A stretch of DNA of 64,000 nucleotides. It comes from Carya illinoinensis (Eukaryota > Streptophyta > Magnoliopsida > Fagales > Juglandaceae). Position numbers and translations under genes: made by a program. Where the stretch lies: positions 14,490,364 to 14,554,363 of the forward strand of contig NC_056762.1 in the NCBI RefSeq assembly GCF_018687715.1. Reading direction: 5' to 3'. Under the pieces are notes generated by a model. That model had not been told where the DNA came from and ran no database searches. It saw only the letters and a program-made list of their open reading frames with translations. Below are positions 45,372 through 57,923 of this stretch, in pieces; position 1 is the stretch's first letter; each line of letters begins with the position of its first letter.

Positions 45372-48300
45372 ATGTTTAATATTCTTACATGGAATATTAG
45401 GGATGTTCGCACTTCCCAGAATCATTTAGCCCTTTTGGTGAAGAAGTTTAATCCAAGGATCGTTTCAATTTTGGAACCTTTTTCTGATGTAAAAAATATT
45501 CAGCAATGTGCTTGTCGTCTAAATCTCTCTAATTTTTGTTCAAATGTGAAGGAGTGTGGTAAAATCTGGTTGTTCTGGGAGGATGGGTTCCAGTTTAGCC
45601 CTCGTATGGTTACGGATCAAATGGTTGCCGGGTGCTTCTCGATGGGATGGATAAAGTGCTCGTTACTTTTGTTTATGCTAGTTGTTTCTGTAAACAGTGG
45701 CGAGATTTGTGGGAGGACATAGGAAGTCTGGAGAGTGAGGGAAGACCATGGTTCCTGACAGGTGATTTCAACATTATTCGTAATAATAGTGAAAAAATTG
45801 GTGGTTTACCTTGAGTAAATGGTCCTAAGCAAGACTTTAATAGTTTTATTGATGATTGTGGTTTATTGGAACTCCCCTTTGAGGGCACTAAATTTTCATG
45901 GCATGATGGTCGGCAAGGTCAACATCGTATTTGGGCTAGGTTGGATTGTATTCTTGTGAATACGAATTTTTTGCATAGATTCCAGCACGCAAAATTGTTT
46001 TATTTACCTCACACTTCTTCGGATCATAGTCCTATGTTGACAAAGTCGGCGGAACAAAATTCTTTGTCTAGGCCTCGTCAATTTTGTATTAGAGGGGGAG
46101 AATGAGGCTCTATGTCAACCTCCTTCTTTATTGGAGGTGAAAGAGGCACCTTATTCTATCCCTGAGGATAGTTGTCCGGGTTCGGATGGGTTTATGGCTG
46201 CATTTTTCCACGTTGCCTGCGATATTGTGCGGATGGATGTTTGGCAGGCGACGGTTGAATTTTTTAGAGGTGATCATTTACCAACTTTCTATGGTGCTAC
46301 AAATTTGGCTCTTATCCCAAAGGTTGAAAATCTTGATAGCTTTTCTAAGTTTCGACCAATTAATATATGTTGTGTGGTTTACAAGATCTTTACTAAGATT
46401 ATGGTGAAAATAATGACTCCAATCCTATGGAAGTTGATTTCGCCTGTGCAACCAGCTTTTTCAAGTAATCGTAGCATTTTTGAAACATATCTCTTGTGCA
46501 AGCGATGGTGTCTGGGATTAATTCTAGCGTTCAAGGGGGTAATGTTGTTTGTAAAATTGATATGGAGAAAGCATATGATCGAGTTAGTTGGAGTTTTTTA
46601 CTTCGGGTGCTGAATAGGTTTGGTTTCTTGAATTATTGGTGTGATCTGGTTCTTCATTGTATCTCCTCACCTTCCTTTTCAGTAATGTTAAATGGTTTTT
46701 TCGAGGCTTCTCATGGGATACTGCTAGGAGATCCACTTTTGCCATATTTGTTTATTCTTTCAGAGGATATTTTGTCAAGGCTATTGGACTCCCAATTTCA
46801 TTTTGGCAACATAAAGTTCTTTTATTTATCTTCAGCTTGCTCGAGTATTACTCATCTTTAGTATGCTGATGATTTGCTAATTTTTTCAAAAGGGGATTGA
46901 AGATCTATGAGAAGGTTGTTAAAGACTTTGCGATTGTATGAATCAATATCAGGGCAAAAAATTAGTGCTGAGAAGCTAGAGCTATTGTAGGTCACGGGTT
47001 TCAGTGAAGGGAAATTCCCTTGTTCGTATCTAGGTGTGTTGTTGTATACAGAGTTACTGCTTAAATGTTAAAGCCAATGATAAATAAGATAAAAAAGAAA
47101 TTTTCGGGTTGGAAATGTAGCCTCCCTTCAGTGGGGTGACGGTTAATTTTATTGAAGCATGATGTGAATAGTATTCCTATACACGTGTTGTTTGTGCTAA
47201 ATGTTCCCTTGGGTGTGTTGTGAGAGATCCAGCATAATATGTATGAATTTTTATAGGGTTCAATTGATGAAAGGAAGAAAAGAGCTTGGATTTCATGGAG
47301 ACAGGTTTGTTGTCCAGTGAAAGAAGAAGGTTTGGGAGTGTGGTATTTGGATGAAGTAAATGATTTTTTGCTCATGAAATTTGCTTAGAAAATTATTAAT
47401 AGTGAGTCTCTTTGGGTCTTTGGGCTTCTTTCTTTTAAAGTCGATATTTGAGAAAGGTTAATCTTTTTCAAACTGCTCTATCACCCAAGGTTTCAAGATT
47501 TTGGAAGAGTATTTTATCTCGAGTGCCTCTAGTGCTTAAACATTGGGTGTGGAAAATTTGTAAAGGGGAGATAAGTTTTTGGTTTGAGCCGTGGCTTCCA
47601 GTGGATGTGTTAGCTCAGCATATGCTGGTTATTGGATCTCCATTGCTTCAGGTGCGTGACTTGCTTTCACGTTTGGGTTGGAATATTTCACTTCTTACGG
47701 ATCTTGTGGGTGATGATTTGTATGAGTAGATTGTTAATTCTAATGTTAGAATTTGGCAATGCCAGGATATTTTCATTTGGACTCATAATGCCAATGGCAA
47801 GTTCTCTACTAAAGGAGCATGGAGTTTGGTGAGAGTTCATTCGGTAACGTTGTACTCAAATGGACTTGGTGGAAAGGCTTGCCGGGAAAAGTTTCTTTTG
47901 TGGCTTGGAGGTTTTGGAATCGTGCTCTTCCTTTGGATTCGGGATTTCAAAAGCTTGGCATCCACCTTGCATCTAAGTGCCATTGTTGTAGGGAAAATAT
48001 TGATGTGGAGTCTTATGATCATATTTTTGGTAATGGGGGGCATGCGGAGAAAGTTTGGAAATTTTTTTTCCAAAAGACTTCAAGTGTCGTACAGTAGGGA
48101 ACATAGTATCTCTTTTCAAATCTCTCTTTGGTGGGCTGGGGCAAAACAATCTTCTTAGTTGAGTATTTTGCACGGTATTTTGCTAATATTGATTATTTGG
48201 GCATTGTGGATTTCACGTTGTAAAGCTCGTATGGAAGGTTGTGTGGATTCATGGAAGCAAATTATTTTTGGGATTGTGTATCAAATGCAGAATTTCTTCT

Positions 48301-48827
48301 TTCAAAATATGAAGTTGTCTACTTGTTCCAAATATGACCTTGATTTGTTGAGAAGCATTAGTTGCCCCATTATTCCTATTAGGATGCCGAAAGTGAGATC
48401 TTTTGCCTGGATCCGAGATGATAAAGGTAAACTTTTAACTAGATTTGCTTATCTCTATAATGTGCAAACGAATATTACTGCAGAATTTTGGGCTTTAAGG
48501 GATGGTCTTCAGCTATGTAAGAATTTGGGTATTTCAGGGTTACTTGTAGAAACTTATTCTTTAATAGTGGTTTCTTGGTTTCAACGAGAGGAGTGTTCTC
48601 ATTGGTATCTTTGGAATCTTTAGGATGAGGTGTTTGATCTTATTAGAGAGGTTGATGGTCATTTTGTCATATTTATAGAGAACAGAATATGGTTGCAGAT
48701 TTCTTTGCAAAGGAACGGGGCTCGTAATTCTTATCTTAATCTCGGTGTTGACAGTCTTCTCCTTGCAAAACTTCGGGATTTGCTACGAATCGATAAATGG
48801 TCCTTGCCTTATTTACGAGTTCTGTAA
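45372..48827 (+). pseudogene. LINE ORF2: endonuclease, reverse transcriptase, RNase H
   Basis: Endonuclease starts MFNILTWNIRDVRTSQNH at 45372 and has LTGDFNII near 45760 and TSSDHSPM near 46020. At about 46096 the sequence jumps to RT (EDSCPGSDGFMAAFFH), skipping the usual linker of some 200 or more residues, which indicates an internal deletion. RT continues with KIDMEKAYDRVSWSFLL near 46550, LLGDPLLPYLF and the catalytic YADDLLIFSK at 46861. The zinc-binding segment (VSFVAWRFWNRALPLDSG...CHCC) lies near 47900, and RNase H (RSFAWIRDDKGKLL, TAEFWALRDGL) at 48390-48620. Many stops interrupt it. Confidence 0.88.
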
Positions 48828-49022
48828 ATAGTAATTTTTCTTTGTGTTATTTTTGTATGTTGATTTGTTTATTGGTTATTGGTGGTGGGTTAATGTTTTT
48901 GCTAATAATTTCCAAGTTTGACATGTAACACAGTTTTCCTCCCCCATAAGTGAGGGTTTATTAATAAAATTTGGAGAACGGTCACTCTTGGACATGTGAC
49001 CCTTATTCTTCCATAAAAATTG

Positions 49023-49041
49023 AAAAAAAAAAAAAAAAAAA
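49023..49041 (+). other. Poly(A) tail of the plus-strand LINE
   Basis: A run of 19 A after the 3' untranslated region, followed within a few bases by the right target-site duplication copy. Confidence 0.9.
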
Positions 49042-49045
49042 GGAA

Positions 49046-49550
49046 GGCTGACCTCATGTGTGTGTATATATATATTATATATATTATGGAATACAACTCA
49101 CTATGGTCAACATATATACATATATTTGCTAGCGCCACTTGAAAGCCCGACTAAACATACGTTGTCAGAACAAAAGTTAGCACTTTATATTCACCTTAAT
49201 CAAAACTAAATCAGAAATCCCCCTCTATTCTAGGGATGCAGGAATGTTATAGGATGTTATCAATTTCAAGCTGTGAGAAATAGTTTCATTTTCCTGAGGT
49301 ATATTTAACAGTTACACTATCTTGAATAACATGACTCCATATTATATTGTTAGCATTGGCACATCTCAATCTTTCTATAAATCAAAGAGTTGTTTTTATA
49401 AACTTCTTAGCGACTCTCACATATAAAGTTGCACAAGGATTTGGGATCAAGAAAAAGAAAGAGTCACCTTACAAATTGCAACTAAAAGAAAAAGAAAGGA
49501 AACAAATAGGCCATCATGTTGTCACATATAAATAAACTTAATTTATTAAA
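49046..49550. repeat. Tandem unit 2, right part (downstream flank of the neprosin gene)
   Basis: Homologous to 36176-36660, from ggctgacctcatgtgtg to cacatataaataaa. It ends about 150 bp before the neprosin stop codon, so it forms the gene's 3' flank. A 62-codon ORF inside (49347-49535) has no recognised motif and is not conserved as a frame in unit 1. Confidence 0.88.
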
Positions 49551-49670
49551 TATCAAAAGCTGCATGTACTTTATGGCATAATATGTGGACGATTCTCTTT
49601 TTCATAGCCTTGAGCAACTAGCCAAGCTTTCTTACTAAAAAATAAAAAAGAACTTAAATAATTGAGAAAT

Positions 49671-49676
49671 TTTATT
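49671..49676 (-). promoter_or_regulatory. Possible poly(A) signal of the neprosin gene
   Basis: AATAAA on the minus strand, 28 bases after the stop codon. Other A-rich variants are nearby. Confidence 0.4.
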
Positions 49677-49703
49677 AGCAAAGAAACGAGTCAACTTACA
49701 ACC

Positions 49704-51484
49704 TTAATCACTTTTTATTCCTCCAGGACCATCATATAAAATCAAACGTCCCCAATATCCAGTACGATATCCAGAATCAAAAACACTATACGATTTTGGA
49801 TCTGATTCATATAACACTGCATCACTTGGATTCACAAATTTGGATTGTGAATTCTCATAGGAAATTCCAATAAGACGGCTATGTGCTGCATATTTTACGT
49901 CCCCATAGGGACGAATGCCAGTACCCATAGGTGGACTTGGTTGGTCCAAAGGACTATAAACTTCTCCCCCCCAATCGGCTTGGTTACCCAAGTCATGTAA
50001 TCTTCCAAATACTTTTGTTGGCCACAGACCGACCTTAAGCATATCATCATCCATTTGTAATAGCCACACAGATTCTCTTGAATTCGTTCCTGTGCTCATA
50101 TAATCCTTGCGATAGTAACAAGTGCAATATATAGCAAATGTCAGTATTCTATGCAAATATATGAACATATATATACTTAAGTTATTTATTTTCTTCTCTG
50201 GATTATGTCAGTAAGCTGGTGGACATGGTGTGTATATTAATGGCATTTACCTTGCTAATCCTCAATTTTAGAGCATAGTGAAGTCCTCCTACAACTGAAA
50301 TTCTTCCAACGGGCCAACCTAGAGGTATTTCAGAACTGAGTTGTATGTATCCCGGACATTGTTGATTGAAACATTGTGTTCTTCCATTCAACTAATAGAG
50401 TTTAAAGTCATGGAATAAGCTAAATGAAAATGAAATATTTTACTCTGTTACGAAGAGAAAAGAATTAAACATTGAATATAGCTTACTAATACTCACCACG
50501 ATATGAGTAAACAATCGAGTCTTGTTATCTTTGAATAATAATGGATTCACCTAAAATAAATTCACCTGGGATCTTAAAATTTGCTGTGAGGTTGAAAAAG
50601 ATTAACAGCTAACAACAGGCAATTTAAAATCAGAAGACTTACCGTCAATCCCGTTTTCAAGCTATCATCACCATTTGAAAGTGTCATGCGAAATGAGCTA
50701 TATTGGGAGCCCTCAATACCTTTGGGGTTGAATGTACCAAAGTATGATTCGATTCCATCAATCTTCCTATTCCGATCTGGTTTTGTTTGAAGCATTGCAT
50801 ACTGTAGGTGATAACAAAACCATTATCTCGTTTGAAGTACTGCTAGCGCCAAGATAAACCAACAAATAGAAAATTATTACTTACATGATGGCCGGGTTCT
50901 TCCTCTATATCTGAATTTACTTCAACTTTATCTATTCTCCTAATTGGAACTGTTCCATAAGGGCAACCTTCATCTTTTAGCCCAATATTCAATGGTAAAT
51001 CCGTTTTACTTCGCAGTCCTTCCATAAATAATTTACGTTTCATCTGGATTATGGTTTTAACAAGTCAGAACAAGATCCATAGCAAGAGTTGGGGTAAACA
51101 TAATCCAAACCTGAAATGTAGTATTCTTCCAAAAAGGGTGATGAAAACCAGGCTGTTTGTAGAAATCAATACAGTCGTATATGTCGCCATCTTCCTATAT
51201 ATCAATATGAATTCAGAACAATTTACACCACAAAGTCAGCCAATGTTAAATGAAGAAATGGAACTACTGGTGAGATAACACCCTTGACTTGGAAAGGAAA
51301 AAGAAAAGTTTTTTAGAAATCTCACGTGGATGGTTTTAATTGCAGACGTACTAAGACTTGTAAGCTGTTCCTTGAATCTCAACTCTTCCTCTCTCGATAA
51401 TCCCCAATTTGCATCAACCTCATTATGGTTAAGCAGGAGAAACCATACGAATAAGACTAACAGGACGTCCACCATTGAAGCCAT
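49704..51484 (-). CDS. Neprosin-domain secreted protein (DUF4409 plus neprosin), seven exons
   Basis: Exons on the minus strand: 51484-51326, 51194-51111, 51043-50885, 50801-50643, 50550-50497, 50391-50251 and 50105-49704. Every intron has GT and AG borders and every exon join is in phase 0, giving 385 residues plus stop. The N-terminus MASMVDVLLVLFVWFLLLNH is a signal peptide, with likely cleavage after VDA at residue 25. Exons 2-3 form the activation-peptide region (DUF4409: EDGDIYDCIDFYKQPGF; CPYGTVPIRR). Exons 4-7 form the neprosin domain (YAMLQTK, ESYFGTFNP, NQQCPGYIQ, WGGEVYSP, GYWGRLILYDGPGG). Neprosins are Glu-type prolyl endopeptidases secreted as zymogens; the Glu in WGGEVY is probably catalytic by family analogy, but activity is unproven. 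It is the only intact gene in the window. Decayed kin and flank repeats lie to its left. Confidence 0.92.
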
Positions 51485-51525
51485 GTCTGATGATAGATAT
51501 GCAATAGTTTGGTTTAGAAGACTTG

Positions 51526-51535
51526 TATATATAAA
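51526..51535 (-). promoter_or_regulatory. Likely TATA box of the neprosin gene
   Basis: On the minus strand the sequence reads ctTTATATATAC about 42-51 bases before the start codon. With usual TATA spacing the transcript would start near 51500, giving a very short leader. Confidence 0.55.
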
Positions 51536-51599
51536 GTGTATAATTAATGTAGAGTTATTGCTGTATTTATTAGGAAATGACTTTTAAGGAAATAGCTAT

Positions 51600-52359
51600 C
51601 TGGGATAAAGATTGAGGTCAAGTGCATTAATTACAAAATAATTAAAACACCAACCTTATTAGTTACAAAATAATTAAAAAGTTTCCATATAATCGTAATA
51701 ATGGGAGATAATGTAGAATTGTTGGTGAATTCAATAGGAAATGGCTCTTAGAGCATTCACATTGGCTTCATTAAAGTTATCTTTAAAATTTGACGAAAAG
51801 TACAAGTTTTTCATAAATCTAAAACCTTCCTATCCATAATCCCATATTGGATTAGTTATTGAATTCATCAAAATAATAATATAATATTATTTTTTTAATA
51901 ATAATATATATTTTTTTTTTCATTTTTAGCAATTAAACTAACTATAGGTACATTAATAATTTAGTTTTATACTTGGGGCTGACCATAAATCCAAAACTGA
52001 AATGAAACTAAGGTTGCAGGGGAAAAAAATGAGAGAAAAAATAAAGTACAACAGTTGGGAATTAAAATGTAGTAAAATAATTGGTTGATGAGTATATAGT
52101 AACCCTTCAAATTTGAAAGAAACTATAGATTTACTATAACTCAAAATTTCCAATTTCTCATTTGATGAATTCAATGTAGTTATGATTTATACATATTTAT
52201 CACTTTATACATTTGGCTTAGCTTTTGATGAAACTAATGCCAATGCTCTAAAAGGAAATGAGGAAAACATATTGACGTCGGCCGTCCTTAACGTACCAAG
52301 TGCATTAATTACAAAGTTTTAAACCAACGTCACATTATCGTCATAATTATAGATAAGGG
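51600..52359. other. AT-rich upstream region of the neprosin gene
   Basis: No gene is seen. It contains two copies of a phrase like ccaa(c)gt-gcattaattacaaa (51619-51640, 52298-52316) and a T-rich run near 51890-51920. It presumably holds regulatory sequence, but I cannot point to sites. Confidence 0.5.
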
Positions 52360-52540
52360 TGAATATTATTAAGAATTAAAAATGGATAATGTTATTCGGC
52401 CTAAATTTAGTTTACTTGGCAATATTAGACAAGCCCACAAGTTATTAGTTTATTGAGATTGTCTAGGAATTTTAATTAGGCTCATAGGCCCAAAAGTGTA
52501 TTTGAGGGCCTGCTAAGAGGCAGTGGGTGATTTGGTCTCA
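52360..52540. repeat. Third, partial copy of the unit flank sequence
   Basis: The text from aagaattaaa-atggataat to gggtgattt matches 30740-30910 and 37230-37400. It lies upstream of the neprosin gene and links that locus to the tandem units. Confidence 0.8.
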
Positions 52541-52549
52541 TTTGATTAT

Positions 52550-52975
52550 TAGAGTGTATTGAGATTAACTCAATTCATTCTAATTTTAAGATAAGTCTAA
52601 TATCTAAACACATAATTCTCAAATCACTAAACTCATCTCAATTCAAAACATTCTTATACATAGGATCCACAACCTTTTTCAACTCAACACTTATTTATAC
52701 GTGAGATTCATAACTTTTTTCAATTTCTCATAAACAAATATAAACTCATTTTAACATCTAAACATATTTAAACTCATCTTAGGTGGGTCCTACAAAATTT
52801 GTCATCTCAACTCACTACTATTCATAAAAAACTCAACTCATCTTAGCTAACCTCAACATTTAAACATATTTAAACTCATCTTAGGTGGGCCCCACAAAAT
52901 TCATCATCTCAACTCACTACTATTTATAAAAAACTTAACTCATCTCAACTAACCTCAACTAATCGAGAATAATGC
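52550..52975. repeat. Repeat with a ~100-bp tandem duplication (ctcaactcac type)
   Basis: The phrase aacatttaaacatatttaaactcatcttaggtggg...cacaaaatt...ctcactactatt-ataaaaaact occurs twice in tandem (about 52750-52850 and 52851-52950). The whole looks like a non-autonomous element fragment; I associate this wording with Fagales genomes. Confidence 0.6.
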
Positions 52976-52989
52976 ATGCATGCTTTCAA

Positions 52990-53200
52990 TTCTCAAAAGA
53001 TTAAGGGTAGGTTTGGAGAGTAAGATGAGATGCAAATTTTATGGATATTAGTAAGATAATTTGTAAATAGTAATAAAATAATTTAAGTTGAATATTTTTT
53101 TAAGTTTTGGAAAATGTGAGAGAAAATTTTGAATAAAAATTATTATAAAATTAAAATATTATTGATAATATAAATATATATATATATATTTTTATATGCA
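52990..53200. repeat. Second repeat fragment of the same type, opposite orientation
   Basis: The text from gtttggagagtaagatgagatg through gtaatagtaa, taagttttggaaaatgtgagag and gaataaaaattattataaa is the complementary-style half of the preceding repeat family. The two may be the arms of one MITE-like element. Confidence 0.5.
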
Positions 53201-54329
53201 GGCATTAATTTCAGGTTATTCGAAAGCGTGTTTTTTTTTTTTTTCTTTTCAAACCAAGGTGTGGTCTTAAATTAATACACATGAGGATGGGGATTCGATT
53301 CTTGATTCTGTTAAAAATAAATGTGTTGTCAATTAGTCGCCGAAAGCGTGTTTCTAATGGTAATATACTACGCACTAAATTATCAGTCCAAGAAAAGATC
53401 ACTAATTGTGATCGATCGATGATGAGTCAAATTCCATATATACAAACTTATTAAAAGTTACGTACGTTGAAGGTTAATGCATATAATAATATATATTCTT
53501 TAAGTACTTCATGTATTGCATGCGAATAATGCCATGTTTCTTGATGAGTGGTGTAAAGGATGTATCCACTACTGGATGTGACCGTTTATCAGCAAATTGT
53601 TACGTTGGTAATACGATGTGTCTAAGACACTTTCGATATCTAAGTTAGCAATAAATGAGAGACAATAATTTAAGAATGCTTAATAAGATGATTAGAGGGT
53701 TACTTATTCTCTCTATATATAGGCGTGGAGAATATTGGATGAGTACTATCAATGAATCATCTTCGCATAAGACTTAGCCATAATAAGGCTTATCCCTGAT
53801 ATCACATAATTATCTAGTCACCATTCTATCTATATCCATAATGTGATGGTCTATCCACCCTAATAAACAGGATGGCTAGAGTCCATTCATGATTCACAAC
53901 TCTTTTGAATAGTTATCATTTTTGGAAGATGGGCTCCCAGATCAGGCTAGACAGTACTTACTCCTCCAGTTACTCCGCCAATTCTTCTCACAGTAATAAG
54001 GATTTTTTTTTTCTCTTTTTTTTTTTTTTTTGTTTTATACCTACCTTACTTCACTCAAAGAAGGGATTCGAGACCCATGGACTACTCTGCTAGCACATTA
54101 ATTACCTCACTCATTGTTTCCACTTACCAAGACGCGGGGATTTTAAACTTGGGAAACGTACGTACACTCCTATAACCATCACCACATTCTTTTTCAATCA
54201 CGTCATTTAGTGAGGTGATGATGATCCATAGTCATTACCTGTCTTCATTTCCTTGCCCCTTCTCATTCTTTCATCTTTCATCCAATCCTTCACGTTCTTG
54301 AGTTCCCATTGATTTGACCTCCCTATCTG

Positions 54330-55255
54330 TGACCTTTGGCTTGCAGCCTCCCTTCTCCTCTACTCATTCATCGTCCTCATTGCCCAGCGAAATGTATCCC
54401 TGACTCCAACTCAAGGCTAGTCCCCCTCTATCCCAGAGTCTTCCTCTGTGAAAGACATGCCATGTTTAGAAGGCTTCAGGTGGCGTTCCTCTCTCACTCC
54501 CACGGATTTAGTGAATCTACACAACTCCTATGGGATCCCAAACTCGATACTTTCGAACTTTCTTGTCGTGGTTGTGTTGATGAAGAAGAGTTCACCCAAA
54601 AGGTTGCTCTACCTGTCTGTGCCCTCATGCATGGTTTACGATTTTCTTTCTGTCACCCTATACTCGACGTTCTTGATCTTCTACGGTTGGCCCCTGTGCA
54701 ACTTCACTCTCACGCGTGGTGAGTTTTCTATTCTTGCACTGTATTCTATTAGGTCTTGGAGCTTGCCTGGGGAGAATACCCAAATTTAATCACCTGAGAG
54801 TTCTTGGCCTTTTACTCTTTGAGGAGCTATATAGGTAACATTTGTAGTTTTCAGACCAAAGACTAGCAGTTGGCTCATTTTGAGAGTCTCCATTCGAATG
54901 CCAAGAAATGGACGAGGAAGTTTTTCTTCATTTCTTGTTTAGGTTGGGAATTTCCTCATTCAGAGACTTCCCTATTAGAGTCACCTAGAGTATGGTCCCA
55001 GATGACAAAGGTCTGGCGGCAACTTTAGCCATTTTGTCTGAACTGGGGCAATCCCGTGTTTGATATGGTCAATACCTGGGCGATTGAACATGAGGATGAC
55101 ATTTGGATTGAGGTCCTTCTGACGCCTGCCAATATTGATTGTTTCTTGGTGATGCCTAATCATTCAAATGTTCGCGGTTGCCTTTTTCTAATCAAGGTCA
55201 TCGCACCATCTCCCACAAAGAAACCCATGATAGTTAATACACAATGCACATAGTA
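54330..55255 (+). pseudogene. Degenerate gag-like ORF, putative gypsy-type transposon domain (copy B)
   Basis: Counterpart of 850-1792. The first block is longer here (128 codons, 54336-54722) and contains LPVCALMHGLRFSFCHPILD and LAPVQLHSHAW in one frame. Later blocks are broken by stops and a small deletion near 54968 relative to copy A. Confidence 0.5.
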
Positions 55256-55470
55256 TGTTTCTAGTAGTATGGAATAATCGCAGTTGAAAAAGTTTATTTC
55301 TAAGTAAAGTTTTTAGCAATTAAATATGGTACCAAATAAAAATAACTATTAATCCCGAAATACTTATTCCAAAAGACTCTCCTAATACAGAATAAATCTT
55401 TAAAACCACAATTTTTGATACCAAGTTCATCATCCAGAAAGGCACAGATCCATTGTAAGCGACATATAGG

Positions 55471-55689
55471 TTATTCAAATTTCCAAGCGCAATGTTTCTT
55501 TTGAGTCAAAATTTCTTGGGCTTGCTTGATGCGCTCTAGTAGCATTGTCAAGTGGATTACTGTATCTTCGAGGCTAACTTCCTTAACATGTTGAGAGCTA
55601 CAAGCCACACTGCTCTTACCCTTCCTAGTGCCTTCCTTGCTAAATTCTTCCTTAATCCTTGGGGAATCCATATGCTTAAGCTTCCTCAT
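55471..55689 (-). pseudogene. Short helical ORF remnant (copy B), without the 43-bp duplication
   Basis: Counterpart of 2010-2270. The minus frame reads MRKLKHMDSPRIKEEFSK, then EDTVIHLTMLLERIKQAQ and ends CAWKFE. The family is unknown. Confidence 0.35.
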
Positions 55690-56345
55690 TGCTAATTCCT
55701 ATCATGACTTTTATCATTCCAGAGGAATGGTAGTGGAAACTATTATGGTGAGATTTCAGAAAATCTGAGCATGTTAAAGCAATAACATACAAAAAGATAA
55801 CATCATGTATAAGGCAAACCATAAATATGAATGCAAGATCATGGACTTGAACTTGACTGAAAACTCACTTCTTTCTTGTATGTATTCTTTTTCAAAAACC
55901 ATTGAACTTGTATCATGTAACAAAGTATCAAAATGACCATGTAACAAATAGTTTTGATTCATGTGAATCACTTGTAATCATTAAGCCATATAACAATTTG
56001 GGTGGACACCTCATGTAACACCCTAGGCCCAAGCCCAAGTGCTAAACCCAGCCCAAAAAGAAGAAAACAAAGGGTGCAAAATGCACAGTTTCACCCAAGA
56101 CCCTCAGTATTTCCCCTATTCTTTCTTTCCCATTCCCCGATAACCCACTTTCCCCTTTTCACACATCCACCCCTTCGATTTTAGTAGCTAGTTGCCGTCT
56201 ATTTTTACTATGCCGCCACATGGCTACAACCACCCTTTCCATGTCGTAAGCCCTTGCTTCATAAGTCGGTAAGCCTCAATTCTTCATTTCTTTGTCCCAC
56301 TGTCTCTACTCTTTGTTCTTTTCCCCTTTGTATCTTCGTGCTCCA

Positions 56346-57923
56346 TGTTCGCGTGAAGATATCTACAAGTGCATAGAATCGTAACAAATAGTAAAATGTT
56401 TTAAAGAAAACAGATACTAAACCCATAGAGATTAATTATGCTATTGAGTACTGAAATTTACTAAATTAATTACTATTTGAAAAACCAAAATTTAAAGAAT
56501 AGATTATCTAAATTAAACTGAAGAAAAGAGCATTACAATGAAGATTGTAAAGATAATAAGAATAGATCTAGGGTGTTTGATTTCACCTAGCAAAGCTCAC
56601 ACGATTTATTCTTCCTCGTTATAAAATTTCAAATTTCCCAAGTTGATGATTAAAATCTCTTAACTATTCAATATATTCTCTCAAATAATATTAAAAATAT
56701 CTCCAACTAATAAATCCATATCTCTATGTGAATTTAACTAATTGGAGACTCATTAAGTTATTTGCATTTTTCTTGAAAATCACACTAATCGTGGTAAAGT
56801 ATTTCTACTTTCGCTCACTAAAGGTGATTAAACCCAAAGCTCTAATCACAAATCACCTCTCAGTCTCATTGCGGTTCAATAGATCAAACAATAATTAGCT
56901 AAAAAATTGCAAGCATTAAGAACAAGGAATAAACACTCAATCATGGAAATATTGAAAATAAAATAACTTAGAATATAAATTGTTTGTTCAATGCCAGACT
57001 ACATTAGTTCATAATGAAGCTGAAAAGAAAAAAAATAAAACTAGTTTTCTTCGTTGGAGTCGGTTGATGAAACATGCAGCTCTAGCCTTTGCTCTCCAAA
57101 TCCACCTCCTCAGAAAAATAAAGAATAAAAAATAAACTAACAACTGGACTCCAAAAAATTGTCAAAATCTCAGACTCTCAAAAAACTCTCAATTCATCCA
57201 ACAAGTCGGGATTAAATAGCTATTAGAGTTGACAAAATGAAATCAGAGATTTAAGGCTACAATCTAACCTAAACATCTGGAAAATGTTTTTTAAAGAGAA
57301 ATATTAACAAAAGAAAAAAATATCCCAAAAATAACTGGATTATCTAAAATGGAAGATTCAGTGATATGCGACTTGATTTGCAGAGCTCGGGAGGGTCCCA
57401 TTGGGTAGATTGACATGCACGCTAAATATAGATATTCTCCTCGCCCCGTGACCGAGATGAAATAATCCTTGGTCCAAATGATAGACCCTTATCGCCAACC
57501 TACCGAGCAATAAAGCTGCTCGTCTTTGCTAGTTGTCGCCCACGATGTCGTTTAGGTTGGTCTCTTAAATTTGTTGTTTAGACTGGTCACTGGCTCTCCT
57601 CATCTACCGAGAGGAAAGACTATTCACCTACTGAGGGTTAAATATTCTCGCCATTAGGTGAAATAAATCTCTCTATTGCCCGTGAGACAAGGCTCCTCGC
57701 CCAAATCTCCTTGGCTTTCTTCAGATCTTGTCGGCTCTCATCGATCTAGATCCATAGTCTCTTCTTTTGTACCAAAATGCTCTCCTTTTGCACTACATCT
57801 TCACATTCCTTCAAATCCAAGAAAATAAAGAAAAATATAAAATAAAATAAATAGAATTAAAGGAAAACTAACACTCTTTATAAATAAAATAGTAATAAAA
57901 TCACATAAAAATCACACTTATCA
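56346..57923 (-). mobile_element. Solo LTR of an Athila/Tat-type element, TSD ctcca (copy B)
   Basis: Same insertion as 3202-4783, with ctcca at 56341-56345 and 57924-57928. It starts tgttcgcgtgaag and ends cacacttatca. Sharing the insertion point dates it before the A/B duplication. Confidence 0.87.

Larger units (their letters stand above)
38310..49041 (+). mobile_element. LINE (L1-type), plus strand, split by a Ty3/gypsy insertion
   Basis: The LINE begins after ggtgacctc (38301-38309) and ends in an A run at 49023-49041 followed by ggctgacctc (49046-49055), so the target-site duplication is about 9-10 bp with one mismatch. The empty site is intact in unit 1. ORF1 runs from 38422, is cut at 38560 by the gypsy element and resumes at 44086. 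ORF2 covers about 45372-48827. About 5.2 kb of LINE sequence remains, with an internal deletion near 46096 between endonuclease and reverse transcriptase. Confidence 0.9.

Noticed and set aside
47826..48173. Overlapping ORFs on both strands near the LINE 3' part
   Set aside because: They are alternative frames of the zinc-binding segment of LINE ORF2, whose true frame is recognisable.
49347..49535. 62-codon ORF downstream of the neprosin gene
   Set aside because: The frame is not preserved as a gene in the homologous unit 1 sequence and has a Lys-rich low-complexity end.
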